Positions 1 to 6,157 are shown, numbered from the stretch's first letter. The stretch is 8,092 bases of DNA from Gammaproteobacteria bacterium (GCA_011371465.1 DRQL01000206.1:1-8092), one strand, 5' to 3'. Numbers and translations: made by a program. Notes: generated by a model from the letters alone, not told the origin.

Positions 1-1
1 C

Positions 2-22
2 CGCTATGGTTGCCTGCGTTGA
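2..22 (+). CDS. Possible C-terminal tail of an upstream operon gene (partial)
   Basis: One reading frame enters from the left edge, encodes six residues (RYGCLR) and stops at TGA 20-22. That stop shares its last A with the ATG of the FGGY kinase, giving a TGATG junction. The next two genes of this strand also overlap their predecessors (by 8 and 11 nt), so a translationally coupled upstream gene is plausible. Six codons carry no family information, and an open frame this short is expected by chance. The support is only the overlap architecture; function cannot be named. Confidence 0.3.
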   Translation, partial: RYGCLR

Positions 23-1437
23 TGGACTACGTACTGGCGATCGACCAGGGCACGCACGCCAGCCGGGCGTTGCTGCTGGATCAGGACGGTCAGGTGGTGG
101 CGCGCAGCCTGCACCCGGTCGCGCTTGTGCGCCCGCAGCCCGGGCGGGTTGAACAGGATATCGGGCAGCTCTTCGCCGCCACGCAGGCCGCCGTACAGGC
201 GGTATTGCAGACGCTTGCCGGCCCCCGGCGCGACGCAGTGCGCGCCTGCGGCATCACGACCCAACGCTCCACCGTCGCGGCCTGGCAGGCGGACGGAACG
301 CCGCTGTCCCCCGCCATCAGCTGGCAGGATACGCGCGGCAGCCGGCAGGTCGAGCGCCTGCAGGACAAGGCTGAAAGCATCCGTGCCCTGTCCGGCTTGC
401 CGCTGTCCGCCCACTATGGCGCCAGCAAGCTGCACTGGCTCTGCCGGCAGGCAGGGCTACCGGCCGACACACGCATGGGTCCGCTGGCCGCCTGGCTGCT
501 GCAATGCCTGACCCGGGAACACCGCTTCGCCGTGGATCACAGCAATGCACAACGCATGCAACTGCTGGATATTCACAGGCTCGAATGGTCAGCGGAACTC
601 GCCGACTGTTTCGGGGTGCCCCTGGCGTACCTGCCACCCTGCCGCCCGGTTCGATACGCGTACGGCACCCTGCACTGGCACGGCATCCCGGTGACCGCCC
701 TGTGCGGGGACCAGAATGCCGCCTGGTACGGCTCAGGCCGGCCGGACCGCAACACAGCGCTGGTCAACCTGGGCAGCGGCGCTTTTATCCTCGCAGCGCA
801 GACGGCGGCGACGGCACCTGCGACACTGCTGTCCAGCCTTGCCAGCAGTGACCGGGCGCATCGCGAATACCTGCTGGAGGGCACCGTCAACGGCGCCGGC
901 AGCGCCCTACAGTGGCTGCAGGACCGCTGGCCGGACGAAGACATCCAGCGGCAACTGCCACACTGGCTGGAGCAGGTAGACGAGCCGCCGCTGTTCCTGA
1001 ACAGTGTAGGGGGACTGGGGTCGCCCTGGTGGTGCCAGGGACCGGCACCCGGGTTTGTACCGGGCGGAGACATGCCCGGTGTGGCAGAAGCCGCGGTCGC
1101 GGTGGCCGAGAGCATCCTGTTCCTGGTCCAGTACAACCTCGAATGCATGCGGCAACCACAGGAACTCAATGTTCTGCGCGTCAGCGGCGGCCTGTCGCAA
1201 CTCGACGCCCTGTGCCGGAAGCTCGCCAGCCTCAGCGGGCTGCCGGTACAGCGCCTGGATGACCCGGAAGCCAGTGCACGCGGTATTGCCTGGCTCGCGG
1301 CGGGCCGCCCGCCGGACTGGCAGGCTCCACAGGCCCTGGAAACCTTTGCTCCCGTGCCCGATACGGCCCTTGCCGACCGCTACGCGCGATTCATTGAACA
1401 ACTTCGCGCCCGGGTCGATACCCCTGTCAATGAGTAA
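22..1437 (+). CDS. FGGY-family carbohydrate kinase, glycerol kinase-like
   Basis: Predicted cytoplasmic ATP-dependent sugar/polyol kinase of 471 residues (GlpK is about 500). The N-terminal FGGY domain opens with the phosphate-binding loop (DQGT, 8-11). It continues with the substrate segment TTQRS (79-83), ISWQDTRG (99-106) and HYGASKLHW (131-139). The likely catalytic Asp is D230 in CGDQNAAWYG. The C-terminal domain has VNLGSGAFIL (248-257), LEGTVNGAGSALQWL (285-299), GGLGSPWW (330-337) and the nucleotide-site VSGGLSQLD (387-395). Compared with GlpK's glycerol contacts (Arg, Glu, Trp, Tyr, Asp), R82, W101, Y132 and D230 are present, but the Glu position is S83. Glycerol is the best guess from the neighbours (phosphodiesterase and glycerol-3-phosphate oxidoreductase); another polyol or sugar is possible. 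ATG 22 is preferred to TTG 10 because the family starts right at this beta strand. No strong Shine-Dalgarno is visible, consistent with coupling to an upstream gene. Confidence 0.88.
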   Translation: MDYVLAIDQGTHASRALLLDQDGQVVARSLHPVALVRPQPGRVEQDIGQLFAATQAAVQAVLQTLAGPRRDAVRACGITTQRSTVAAWQADGTPLSPAISWQDTRGSRQVERLQDKAESIRALSGLPLSAHYGASKLHWLCRQAGLPADTRMGPLAAWLLQCLTREHRFAVDHSNAQRMQLLDIHRLEWSAELADCFGVPLAYLPPCRPVRYAYGTLHWHGIPVTALCGDQNAAWYGSGRPDRNTALVNLGSGAFILAAQTAATAPATLLSSLASSDRAHREYLLEGTVNGAGSALQWLQDRWPDEDIQRQLPHWLEQVDEPPLFLNSVGGLGSPWWCQGPAPGFVPGGDMPGVAEAAVAVAESILFLVQYNLECMRQPQELNVLRVSGGLSQLDALCRKLASLSGLPVQRLDDPEASARGIAWLAAGRPPDWQAPQALETFAPVPDTALADRYARFIEQLRARVDTPVNE

Positions 1438-2197
1438 CGAAGCCATCCCGCAACTGGTCGCCCACCGCGGCTATATGGCGCAGTACCCGGAAAACACCTG
1501 GGCCGCGCTGGAAGCCGCCCTGGAGGCAGGCGCCTGCTGGCTCGAATTCGACGTACAAAGGTGCGCGGACGGGCATTTCATCCTGCTCCACGACGCGGAT
1601 TTCAGCCGTACCGGCGGCGATCCGCGTTCCGTGTTTGCGCTCGATCCGTCCGCCCTGCAGGCCATCAGCGTGCACGAACCCGATCGACTCGGCCAGCGGT
1701 TCTTCCCCATGACAGCGCCCGGCCTCGAAACCGTGCTGCGGCAGCTGGCGACCTTCCCGGCCGCGCACGCGCTGGTGGAGATCAAGGATGAAAGCCTGGA
1801 ACGGTGGGGCATGGAAAACGTCCTGGATGCCCTGCTGGCCATCCTCGCCCCCTTCCGGCAGCAGTGTACGCTGATCGCCTACAGTGATACCGCCCTGTCG
1901 TATGCACAGCAGCGGAGCGAACTGGGCATCGGCTGGGTGCTGCGCCACTACGACCCGTGGCACCTGCAGCGGGCCCGGCAACTGCAGCCCCGTTTTCTCA
2001 TCTGCAATGAACGCAAGATACCCGCGGGAGAGACGCCCTGGCGCGGCGACTGGCAGTGGATGCTGTATGACATCACTGATCCGGAACAGGCCCTGCAGTG
2101 GGCGACACGTGGCGTGACCCTGATTGAAACGCGGGACATCGGTGCCATGCTGCAGCACCCGCTGCTCGCCCGCAAGGCCTGCCGGCATGGACTGTGA
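1430..2197 (+). CDS. Glycerophosphodiester phosphodiesterase (GDPD family, cytoplasmic UgpQ-like)
   Basis: Predicted to hydrolyse glycerophosphodiesters, products of phospholipid deacylation, to sn-glycerol 3-phosphate plus an alcohol. The protein has 255 residues, the usual size of a single-domain GDPD TIM barrel, and no signal peptide, so it should act in the cytoplasm. Visible family signatures are AHRGY (11-15, catalytic His12 and Arg13), ENT (21-23), LEFDVQ (38-43, metal ligands Glu39 and Asp41), LLHD (52-55, catalytic His54) and VEIKDE (116-121, Glu117 and Lys119). The C-terminal strand reads GVTLIETRDIGAML (228-241), a variant of the usual terminal G-(I/V)-x-T-D-x-P motif. The ATG lies inside the end of the kinase gene (ATGAGTAA, 8-nt overlap), indicating translational coupling. 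The product is the substrate of the next gene's enzyme, so the two form a short catabolic chain. No glycerophosphodiester transporter gene is in the window. Confidence 0.9.
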   Translation: MSNEAIPQLVAHRGYMAQYPENTWAALEAALEAGACWLEFDVQRCADGHFILLHDADFSRTGGDPRSVFALDPSALQAISVHEPDRLGQRFFPMTAPGLETVLRQLATFPAAHALVEIKDESLERWGMENVLDALLAILAPFRQQCTLIAYSDTALSYAQQRSELGIGWVLRHYDPWHLQRARQLQPRFLICNERKIPAGETPWRGDWQWMLYDITDPEQALQWATRGVTLIETRDIGAMLQHPLLARKACRHGL

Positions 2198-3341
2198 TGT
2201 ACTGGTCATCGGCGCCGGTATCCACGGCGCCGGCGTCGCGCAGGCAGCGGCCGCCGCGGGTTACCGCACCCTGCTGCTGGAGCAGTATGCGCAGCCGGCG
2301 GCCGGCTCGTCGAGCCGCTCGTCCAAGCTCGTCCACGGCGGCCTGCGCTACCTGGAAAGCGCGCAGTTCCGCCTGGTGCGTGAATGCCTGGTGGAACGCG
2401 AACGCCTGCTGCACAACGCACCGCACCTGGTCACACTCACCCCCTTCCACATCCCCGTCTACCGGCACACCCGGCGACGTGCGTGGCAGATCCGGCTGGG
2501 ACTGAGCCTGTACGCGCTGCTGGGCGGCAAGGGCTTTCAACAGCTGCCCGTGTCTGCCTGGCCCGGTCTCGACGGGCTGCGCACCGACAACCTGGATGCG
2601 GTATTCCGCTATTACGATGCGCAAACCGATGATGCGCAACTCACCCGTGCGGTACTGGCCTCCGCCACAATGCTTGGCGCCGAAATCCGCTACCAGTGCC
2701 GCGTTGAACGCGTAGTGTGCGACACTGACCAGTGTTCGGTTGCCTGCCAGGGAAATGACACTGGTGGCGAAATCAGTACAAGGGTGCTGGTCAACGCCGC
2801 CGGCCCCTGGGTCAACCGCGTACTGGAGCGTACGGAACCCCTTGCACGCTCGCTGGAAATCGACCTGGTACAGGGAGCACACCTGGTGATCCCGGGCAGG
2901 CTGAGCCAGGGCATGTATTACCTGGAAGCCCCGCAGGACGGACGCGCTGTGTTTGTAATGCCCTGGAAAGACCACATCCTGCTGGGAACCACCGAATCCC
3001 TGTTTACCGGCAACCCGGAGGAGGTTCGACCACTGGATAGTGAGACCAGCTACCTGCTGGAGGTCTATAACCACTACTTCGCGCAGACACTGGCGGCCGC
3101 GCAGGTCATCGACGCCTTTGCCGGTCTTCGCGTGTTGCCCAGGACCGACCACGCCGCCTTCCATCGTTCCAGGGATACCCTGTTGCACGTGGACAGGGAC
3201 CACTGTCCGCAGGTACTGAGTATCTACGGGGGCAAACTGACCTCATACCGCGCGACTGCCGAGAAAGTCATACGGCAACTGGCACCCTGGTTACCATCAC
3301 GGCAAAGACAGGCCGACACGCGCACGCTGCGCCTGCCGTGA
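2187..3341 (+). CDS. Short GlpD-like FAD-dependent glycerol-3-phosphate dehydrogenase/oxidase, lacking the C-terminal domain
   Basis: Predicted to oxidise sn-glycerol 3-phosphate to dihydroxyacetone phosphate with FAD, passing electrons to quinone if it behaves like GlpD. The Rossmann FAD motif VIGAGIHGAG (7-16) is at the very N-terminus, which fixes the ATG. It is followed by SSRSSKLVHGGLRYLE (42-57), typical of GlpD, then YYDAQTDDAQL (142-152), NAAGPWV (203-209), the substrate-side AGLRVLPRTDHAA (312-324) and YGGKLTSYRATAEK (347-360), equivalent to the GGKLTTYR signature. The protein ends 24 residues later at 384, whereas GlpD is about 500; the helical C-terminal domain is absent. The 61 nt before the opposed ruvB gene hold no continuation. 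The start overlaps the phosphodiesterase end by 11 nt, with AAGG at 2174-2177 as a possible ribosome binding site. It may be a short natural subfamily or a truncated gene; all catalytic-domain motifs are intact. Confidence 0.87.
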   Translation: MDCDVLVIGAGIHGAGVAQAAAAAGYRTLLLEQYAQPAAGSSSRSSKLVHGGLRYLESAQFRLVRECLVERERLLHNAPHLVTLTPFHIPVYRHTRRRAWQIRLGLSLYALLGGKGFQQLPVSAWPGLDGLRTDNLDAVFRYYDAQTDDAQLTRAVLASATMLGAEIRYQCRVERVVCDTDQCSVACQGNDTGGEISTRVLVNAAGPWVNRVLERTEPLARSLEIDLVQGAHLVIPGRLSQGMYYLEAPQDGRAVFVMPWKDHILLGTTESLFTGNPEEVRPLDSETSYLLEVYNHYFAQTLAAAQVIDAFAGLRVLPRTDHAAFHRSRDTLLHVDRDHCPQVLSIYGGKLTSYRATAEKVIRQLAPWLPSRQRQADTRTLRLP

Positions 3342-3402
3342 TCACCGCCGGACAGGACCTTCTTCTACGCTGTATAGTGAGACAGCAGGTCGATATCCTG
3401 CA

Positions 3403-4440
3403 TCACTCCTCGATCAGCGGCAGCGTCTCACCTTCACGCCGGGGCGGTTTCAGGCCGATCTGCAGGTAGGCGTTACGCGTTGCCATGCGCCCGCGCGGTG
3501 TGCGGATGATGTAGCCCTGCTGGATCAGGTAGGGCTCCAGCACGTCTTCTATGGTGCCTTTTTCTTCGCCGATCGCCGCCGCCAGGTTATCCACGCCCAC
3601 CGGCCCGCCGTCAAACTTTTCAATGATGGTGCGCAGCAGGCGCCGGTCCTGGGCATCGAAACCCTGCGTGTCGACGTCCAGCATCTGCATGGCGCGCTCG
3701 ACCACCGCGGCGGACACCACGCCCTGCGCCTTGATTTCCGCGTAGTCGCGCACGCGGCGCAGCAGGCGATTGGCGATACGCGGTGTACCGCGCGAGCGTT
3801 TGGCCAGGGCCAGCGCGCCTTCTTCGTCCACCTGGATACCCAGGATATGCGCCGAGCGCTTCAGAATGGTGGCCAGGTCACGGCTGTTGTAGAACTCCAG
3901 GCGCTGCACGATGCCGAAACGGTCCCGCAACGGCGAGGTCAGCAAACCCGCACGCGTGGTCGCACCGACCAGGGTGAACGGCGGCAGGTCCAGTTTGATG
4001 GAGCGCGCCGCCGGTCCTTCGCCAATCACGATGTCCAGCTGGTAGTCTTCCATGGCCGGGTAGAGGATTTCCTCCACCACCGGGCTGAGACGGTGTATCT
4101 CGTCCACGAACAGGACATCGTGCGGTTCCAGGTTGGTAAGCAGCGCCGCCAGGTCGCCCTGTTTTTCCAGCACCGGACCGGCGCTGTGGCGCAGGTTGGC
4201 ACCCATTTCGTTGGCGATGATATGCGCCAGGGTGGTTTTACCCAGCCCCGGGGGGCCGAAAATGAGCACATGATCCAGTGCATCACTCCTGCGCCGCGCC
4301 GCCTCGATGAAAATCTCCATCTGCTCGGTAACCTGGGGCTGCCCCACGTAGTCCGCCAGCGTTTTGGGACGGATAGCACGGTCCAGGGCCTCGTCCTCCT
4401 TTGAGGCGCCGGCGGTCACAATGCGGTCAGGCTCGATCAT
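3403..4440 (-). CDS. ruvB: Holliday junction branch migration DNA helicase RuvB
   Basis: AAA+ motor that, as hexameric rings beside RuvA on a Holliday junction, pumps DNA through the complex during recombinational repair. Its 345 residues are a normal RuvB length. Visible features are the RuvB N-terminal box (IRPKTLADYVGQ, 23-34), Walker A GPPGLGKT (62-69, Lys68), Walker B VDEIHR (112-117), sensor 1 VGATTRAG (158-165), the arginine-finger segment PLRDRFG (170-176), sensor 2 GTPRIANRLLRR (218-229), and the C-terminal winged-helix domain ending in TPRGRMAT (314-321). The gene lies 44 nt downstream of the DUF3179 gene on the same strand and may be cotranscribed with it. It is not next to ruvA, which is unusual. 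No strong Shine-Dalgarno precedes the ATG. Confidence 0.98.
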   Translation of the reverse strand: MIEPDRIVTAGASKEDEALDRAIRPKTLADYVGQPQVTEQMEIFIEAARRRSDALDHVLIFGPPGLGKTTLAHIIANEMGANLRHSAGPVLEKQGDLAALLTNLEPHDVLFVDEIHRLSPVVEEILYPAMEDYQLDIVIGEGPAARSIKLDLPPFTLVGATTRAGLLTSPLRDRFGIVQRLEFYNSRDLATILKRSAHILGIQVDEEGALALAKRSRGTPRIANRLLRRVRDYAEIKAQGVVSAAVVERAMQMLDVDTQGFDAQDRRLLRTIIEKFDGGPVGVDNLAAAIGEEKGTIEDVLEPYLIQQGYIIRTPRGRMATRNAYLQIGLKPPRREGETLPLIEE

Positions 4441-4484
4441 GCCACTGAGGATACAGGCTGGAACGGGCCCGGTACAGGGTGTGC

Positions 4485-5480
4485 TCAGGGCGCCGTGTAG
4501 ACCCCGGAGTCCGGGTGAAAAGCCAGCCAGGCGAACCAGTAGCTGATGGTAGAGGGAAACTCGCTGCCGTCCGCCGCGAGCACCCGGCCGGTGCGGTTGT
4601 GCCGGTCGTAACGCACCTGTACTTCGCGCCCTGCAACGCGATCCTGCAGGACCCCTTCCGTGCGCGACAATTCGCTGAACGGGTACGCCTTGTGGACATC
4701 ACCCACACTCAGGCCAATGACCGGTTCCTTGGGGGGATAGCGCGTATCCGTATGACGGACCGGGAAATACAGTTCAGGGCTGTCTTCATAGCCGGCGTAC
4801 GGCGAACGCGTATAGTCACGCCGGCTACCGGTATCGGTGGACAACACCAGCGTGTCCGGGTGCCGGCTGCGCCAGTCCTGCCAGCTGGTGTGGTCCATCG
4901 CAATCTGCTGCAGGCGCCGGCCACGTAACGGCCCGCTGATGGCCTGCTTCATCAGTTGTGACCAGAGCGAATCGGTCTCGCGGTCGTAGAGCAGCACATC
5001 GCTGTTGTACAGCAGGCCCGAGACGCCAAAACTCCGTGCTGATCCGTCAGCGGAGGCCAGGAAAGCCATACCGGTTCCGCATAACGGGCAATAGCTGACC
5101 ACTACCGCCTCGCGGCCGTAGCGGTCGTTGACGATTTCGTGGTAGTTGAGGATACGGACCGCATAGGCCTTGCGTATCCCGTTGCGGTCGATGCCCAGCA
5201 CGCGGTCGTCGTCAGCCAGGAAATCCGCCTGCACGGCGCTGACAAAATGCGGGTGGTCGATGGCAGGGATCCCGTCGCGTCGCGGGCCACCCGGTTTGAT
5301 CTCCCCGACCGGCACCAGCGATGCGCTGAGATCAAAGCCGTTCGTGGGGCCGGCATACAGGTAACGCGGCCCGAAATAGTAACCCAGCCCGGCCACCAGC
5401 AAGGGGTATATTATCCAGCGTGACCATTGCCCCCGGATCAACCGGAATTGCAGGAATGACACCACCTGTCGATACCCCAT
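4485..5480 (-). CDS. DUF3179 domain-containing protein, N-terminally membrane-anchored
   Basis: Recognised as DUF3179 from its motifs; its biochemical role is unknown. The 331-residue protein begins with a short Arg-containing segment (R4, R13, R16, R21). A single hydrophobic stretch follows (about 22-37, WIIYPLLVAGLGYYFG), with no evident cleavage site, so the remainder is probably periplasmic. Family features are DGIPAIDHPHFVSA (69-82), LADDDRVLGI (88-97), ILNYHEIVND (110-119), SYCPLCGTGMAF (129-140, Cys131 and Cys134), FGVSGLLYNSDVLLYDRETD (151-170), SLWSQ (171-175), TSWQDWRSRHPDT (198-210), SPYAGY (226-231) and YWFAWLAFHPDSGVY (314-328). The CPLC pair suggests metal binding or thiol redox chemistry. 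From memory, some relatives are annotated as selenoproteins, which would fit a redox role, but this is inference. The ATG is supported by GGGAG six bases upstream. The 115-bp hairpin element lies 62 bp upstream of the start, and ruvB follows after 44 nt. Confidence 0.88.
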   Translation of the reverse strand: MGYRQVVSFLQFRLIRGQWSRWIIYPLLVAGLGYYFGPRYLYAGPTNGFDLSASLVPVGEIKPGGPRRDGIPAIDHPHFVSAVQADFLADDDRVLGIDRNGIRKAYAVRILNYHEIVNDRYGREAVVVSYCPLCGTGMAFLASADGSARSFGVSGLLYNSDVLLYDRETDSLWSQLMKQAISGPLRGRRLQQIAMDHTSWQDWRSRHPDTLVLSTDTGSRRDYTRSPYAGYEDSPELYFPVRHTDTRYPPKEPVIGLSVGDVHKAYPFSELSRTEGVLQDRVAGREVQVRYDRHNRTGRVLAADGSEFPSTISYWFAWLAFHPDSGVYTAP

Positions 5481-5542
5481 GCACGGCTCCCAGCGCTGCT
5501 ACCAGACCCTTTGACCCGGCAACCGGGCACAAGTTCGCGTGA

Positions 5543-5657
5543 GGACATGGCATCGGTATCGCCAGATCAAGACCGTCTGCCGCAGGGATGCGGCAGTCGA
5601 GCGGCCAGGGATGGCAGGTTTTGCGTGTCTTGATCTGGCGATACCGATGCCATGTCC
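5543..5657. repeat. 115-bp element with perfect 31-bp terminal inverted repeats
   Basis: The left arm (5543-5573, beginning GGACATGGCATCGG) is the exact reverse complement of the right arm (5627-5657, ending CCGATGCCATGTCC), across all 31 positions, with a 53-nt centre. Pairing fails immediately on both sides: A5542 faces G5658 outside and C5574 faces T5626 inside, so the boundaries are sharp. The flanking bases show no obvious target-site duplication and there is no transposase. A transcript from either strand would fold into a very stable long stem. Candidate identities are a dispersed palindromic repeat, a small non-autonomous mobile element, or a structured RNA. Only one copy is in this window, so a genomic repeat is inferred, not seen. 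Confidence 0.85.
5577..5615 (+). ncRNA. Twin hairpins with CAGGGATG loops: candidate CsrA/RsmA-binding RNA structure
   Basis: Inside the long inverted repeat, the plus strand forms two consecutive hairpins. The first (5577-5596) has an 8-bp perfect stem, CTGCCGCA with TGCGGCAG, around a GGGA loop. The second (5604-5615) has a 4-bp stem, GCCA with TGGC, around an identical GGGA loop. Both present the octamer CAGGGATG, which matches the core CARGGAUG of the CsrA SELEX consensus (RUACARGGAUGU), with GGA in the loop and flanking bases paired. The two GGA triplets are 23 nt apart, within the range that lets one CsrA dimer bridge two sites. This resembles the TwoAYGGAY RNA idea of paired GGA-loop hairpins, but with AGGGAT loops. 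Transcription is not demonstrated; the strand is assigned from the GGA orientation. Confidence 0.45.
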
Positions 5658-5730
5658 GGGCCAGACCTCAGCTATGTTAGTTGCAGATTAACGGGACAGC
5701 GGTGACCACCGGCAAAAACTCTCGTCTACC

Positions 5731-5758
5731 TTGACCGGTCGCTCTTGTCGTCTACGCT
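5731..5758 (+). promoter_or_regulatory. Possible sigma70-type promoter of the DsrC-like gene
   Basis: TTGACC (5731-5736) matches five of six bases of the -35 consensus. A 16-bp spacer separates it from TACGCT (5753-5758), which keeps the important first, second and last bases of the -10 consensus. A transcript would begin near 5765, leaving a leader of about 40 nt. The 8-bp palindrome GACCGGTC (5733-5740) overlaps the -35 region and could be incidental. If this is the main promoter, the hairpin element lies upstream of the transcript and not in its leader. Confidence 0.35.
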
Positions 5759-5802
5759 TGGGGTGCTGTACCGGTTTTGCGCCGCACCAAATGGAGAGAT
5801 AC

Positions 5803-6153
5803 ATGACAAGACAATTCAATATCGACGGGAAGGTCATAGAAACCAACGAACAGGGCTTCCTGTGTAACCTGGACGACTGGAGTGAAGCATTCGCCGAGGC
5901 GCTGGCGAAAGAGGAAGGCATCAAACTGTTTGTCGACCACTGGGAACTGATCGGCTACTTCCGCGAGTACTACGAGGAACACCAGAAGTGCCCGACCATG
6001 CACACCATGGTGGTCACGCTGGGCAAGGGCAAGGGCGACCAGTTCCACGACCAGAAGGCCTACGAGCAACACATCTACAGTCTGTTTCACACCGACCCGG
6101 TGCACGAACTCTGCAAGCTGGCCGGACTGCCGATGCCACCGCCGGATACCTGA
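5803..6153 (+). CDS. DsrC/TusE-family sulfur-carrier-like protein lacking the penultimate cysteine
   Basis: A 116-residue cytoplasmic protein with the DsrC/TusE fold signature: FNIDGKVIETNEQGFL (5-20), the WSEAFAEALAKEEGI helix (26-40), DHWELIGYFREYYEEH (45-60) and a C-terminal arm ending HELCKLAGLPMPPPDT. DsrC proteins carry sulfur on the penultimate CysA, with CysB eleven residues earlier; TusE keeps only CysA and relays sulfur for tRNA 2-thiouridine synthesis. Aligned without gaps over the arm, this protein has Cys104 at CysB but Asp115 at CysA. It also has an approximately four-residue insertion before the arm and extra Cys21 and Cys63. Canonical TusE sulfur transfer through CysA is therefore unlikely; a regulatory or altered thiol role is possible. 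No dsr or tusBCD genes are nearby. ATG 5803 is chosen because GGAG (5793-5796) lies six bases upstream. The G+C content (about 57% by hand count) looks lower than that of the neighbours. Confidence 0.88.
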   Translation: MTRQFNIDGKVIETNEQGFLCNLDDWSEAFAEALAKEEGIKLFVDHWELIGYFREYYEEHQKCPTMHTMVVTLGKGKGDQFHDQKAYEQHIYSLFHTDPVHELCKLAGLPMPPPDT

Positions 6154-6157
6154 GCCT

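Larger units (their letters stand above)
5481..5802. other. Divergent intergenic region between the DUF3179 gene and the DsrC-like gene
   Basis: This 322-bp stretch holds no convincing protein gene. From left to right it contains the DUF3179 ribosome binding site (minus strand, GGGAG just upstream of the ATG), a small 5-bp hairpin (CCCGG/CCGGG, 5515-5519 with 5523-5527), and the 115-bp inverted-repeat element (5543-5657). After that come about 70 bp in which nothing is recognised, a possible plus-strand promoter (5731-5758) and the DsrC-like gene's ribosome binding site (5793-5796). It must carry promoters in both directions if both flanking genes are expressed from here. No convincing minus-strand promoter was found. 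Confidence 0.8.

Noticed and set aside
1055..1429. N-terminal extension of the phosphodiesterase frame back to 1055
   Set aside because: It overlaps the kinase gene in another frame and encodes low-complexity Arg/Ser/Ala sequence. The GDPD barrel begins right after ATG 1430.
2073..3203. Long minus-strand open frame (376 codons) opposite the GlpD-like gene
   Set aside because: It lies antisense to a gene with full FAD-oxidoreductase motifs. Its translation is a Gly/Ala/Arg-rich string with no recognisable family, as expected from high-G+C antisense frames.
3385..3401. Small hairpin GCAGG/CCTGC between the GlpD-like gene and ruvB, a possible convergent terminator
   Set aside because: Only 5 bp of stem with a 7-nt loop and no T-run on either side; too weak to call, although a terminator would be expected here.
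5515..5527. Hairpin CCCGG-CAA-CCGGG in the DUF3179 leader
   Set aside because: A 5-bp stem in G+C-rich DNA is expected by chance; no associated motif suggests an attenuator or riboswitch.
5332..5553. Minus-strand open frame of 73 codons starting inside the inverted repeat
   Set aside because: It runs into the DUF3179 gene in a different frame, lacks a ribosome binding site worth noting and resembles no family.
5543..5657. Attachment site or insertion-sequence end
   Set aside because: No integrase or transposase gene and no target-site duplication are visible, so a mobile origin stays a hypothesis.
5731..5802. Upstream extension of the DsrC-like protein to TTG 5731 or ATG 5791
   Set aside because: The extra residues do not match the family, TTG 5731 coincides with a probable -35 element, and the GGAG at 5793-5796 fits ATG 5803.
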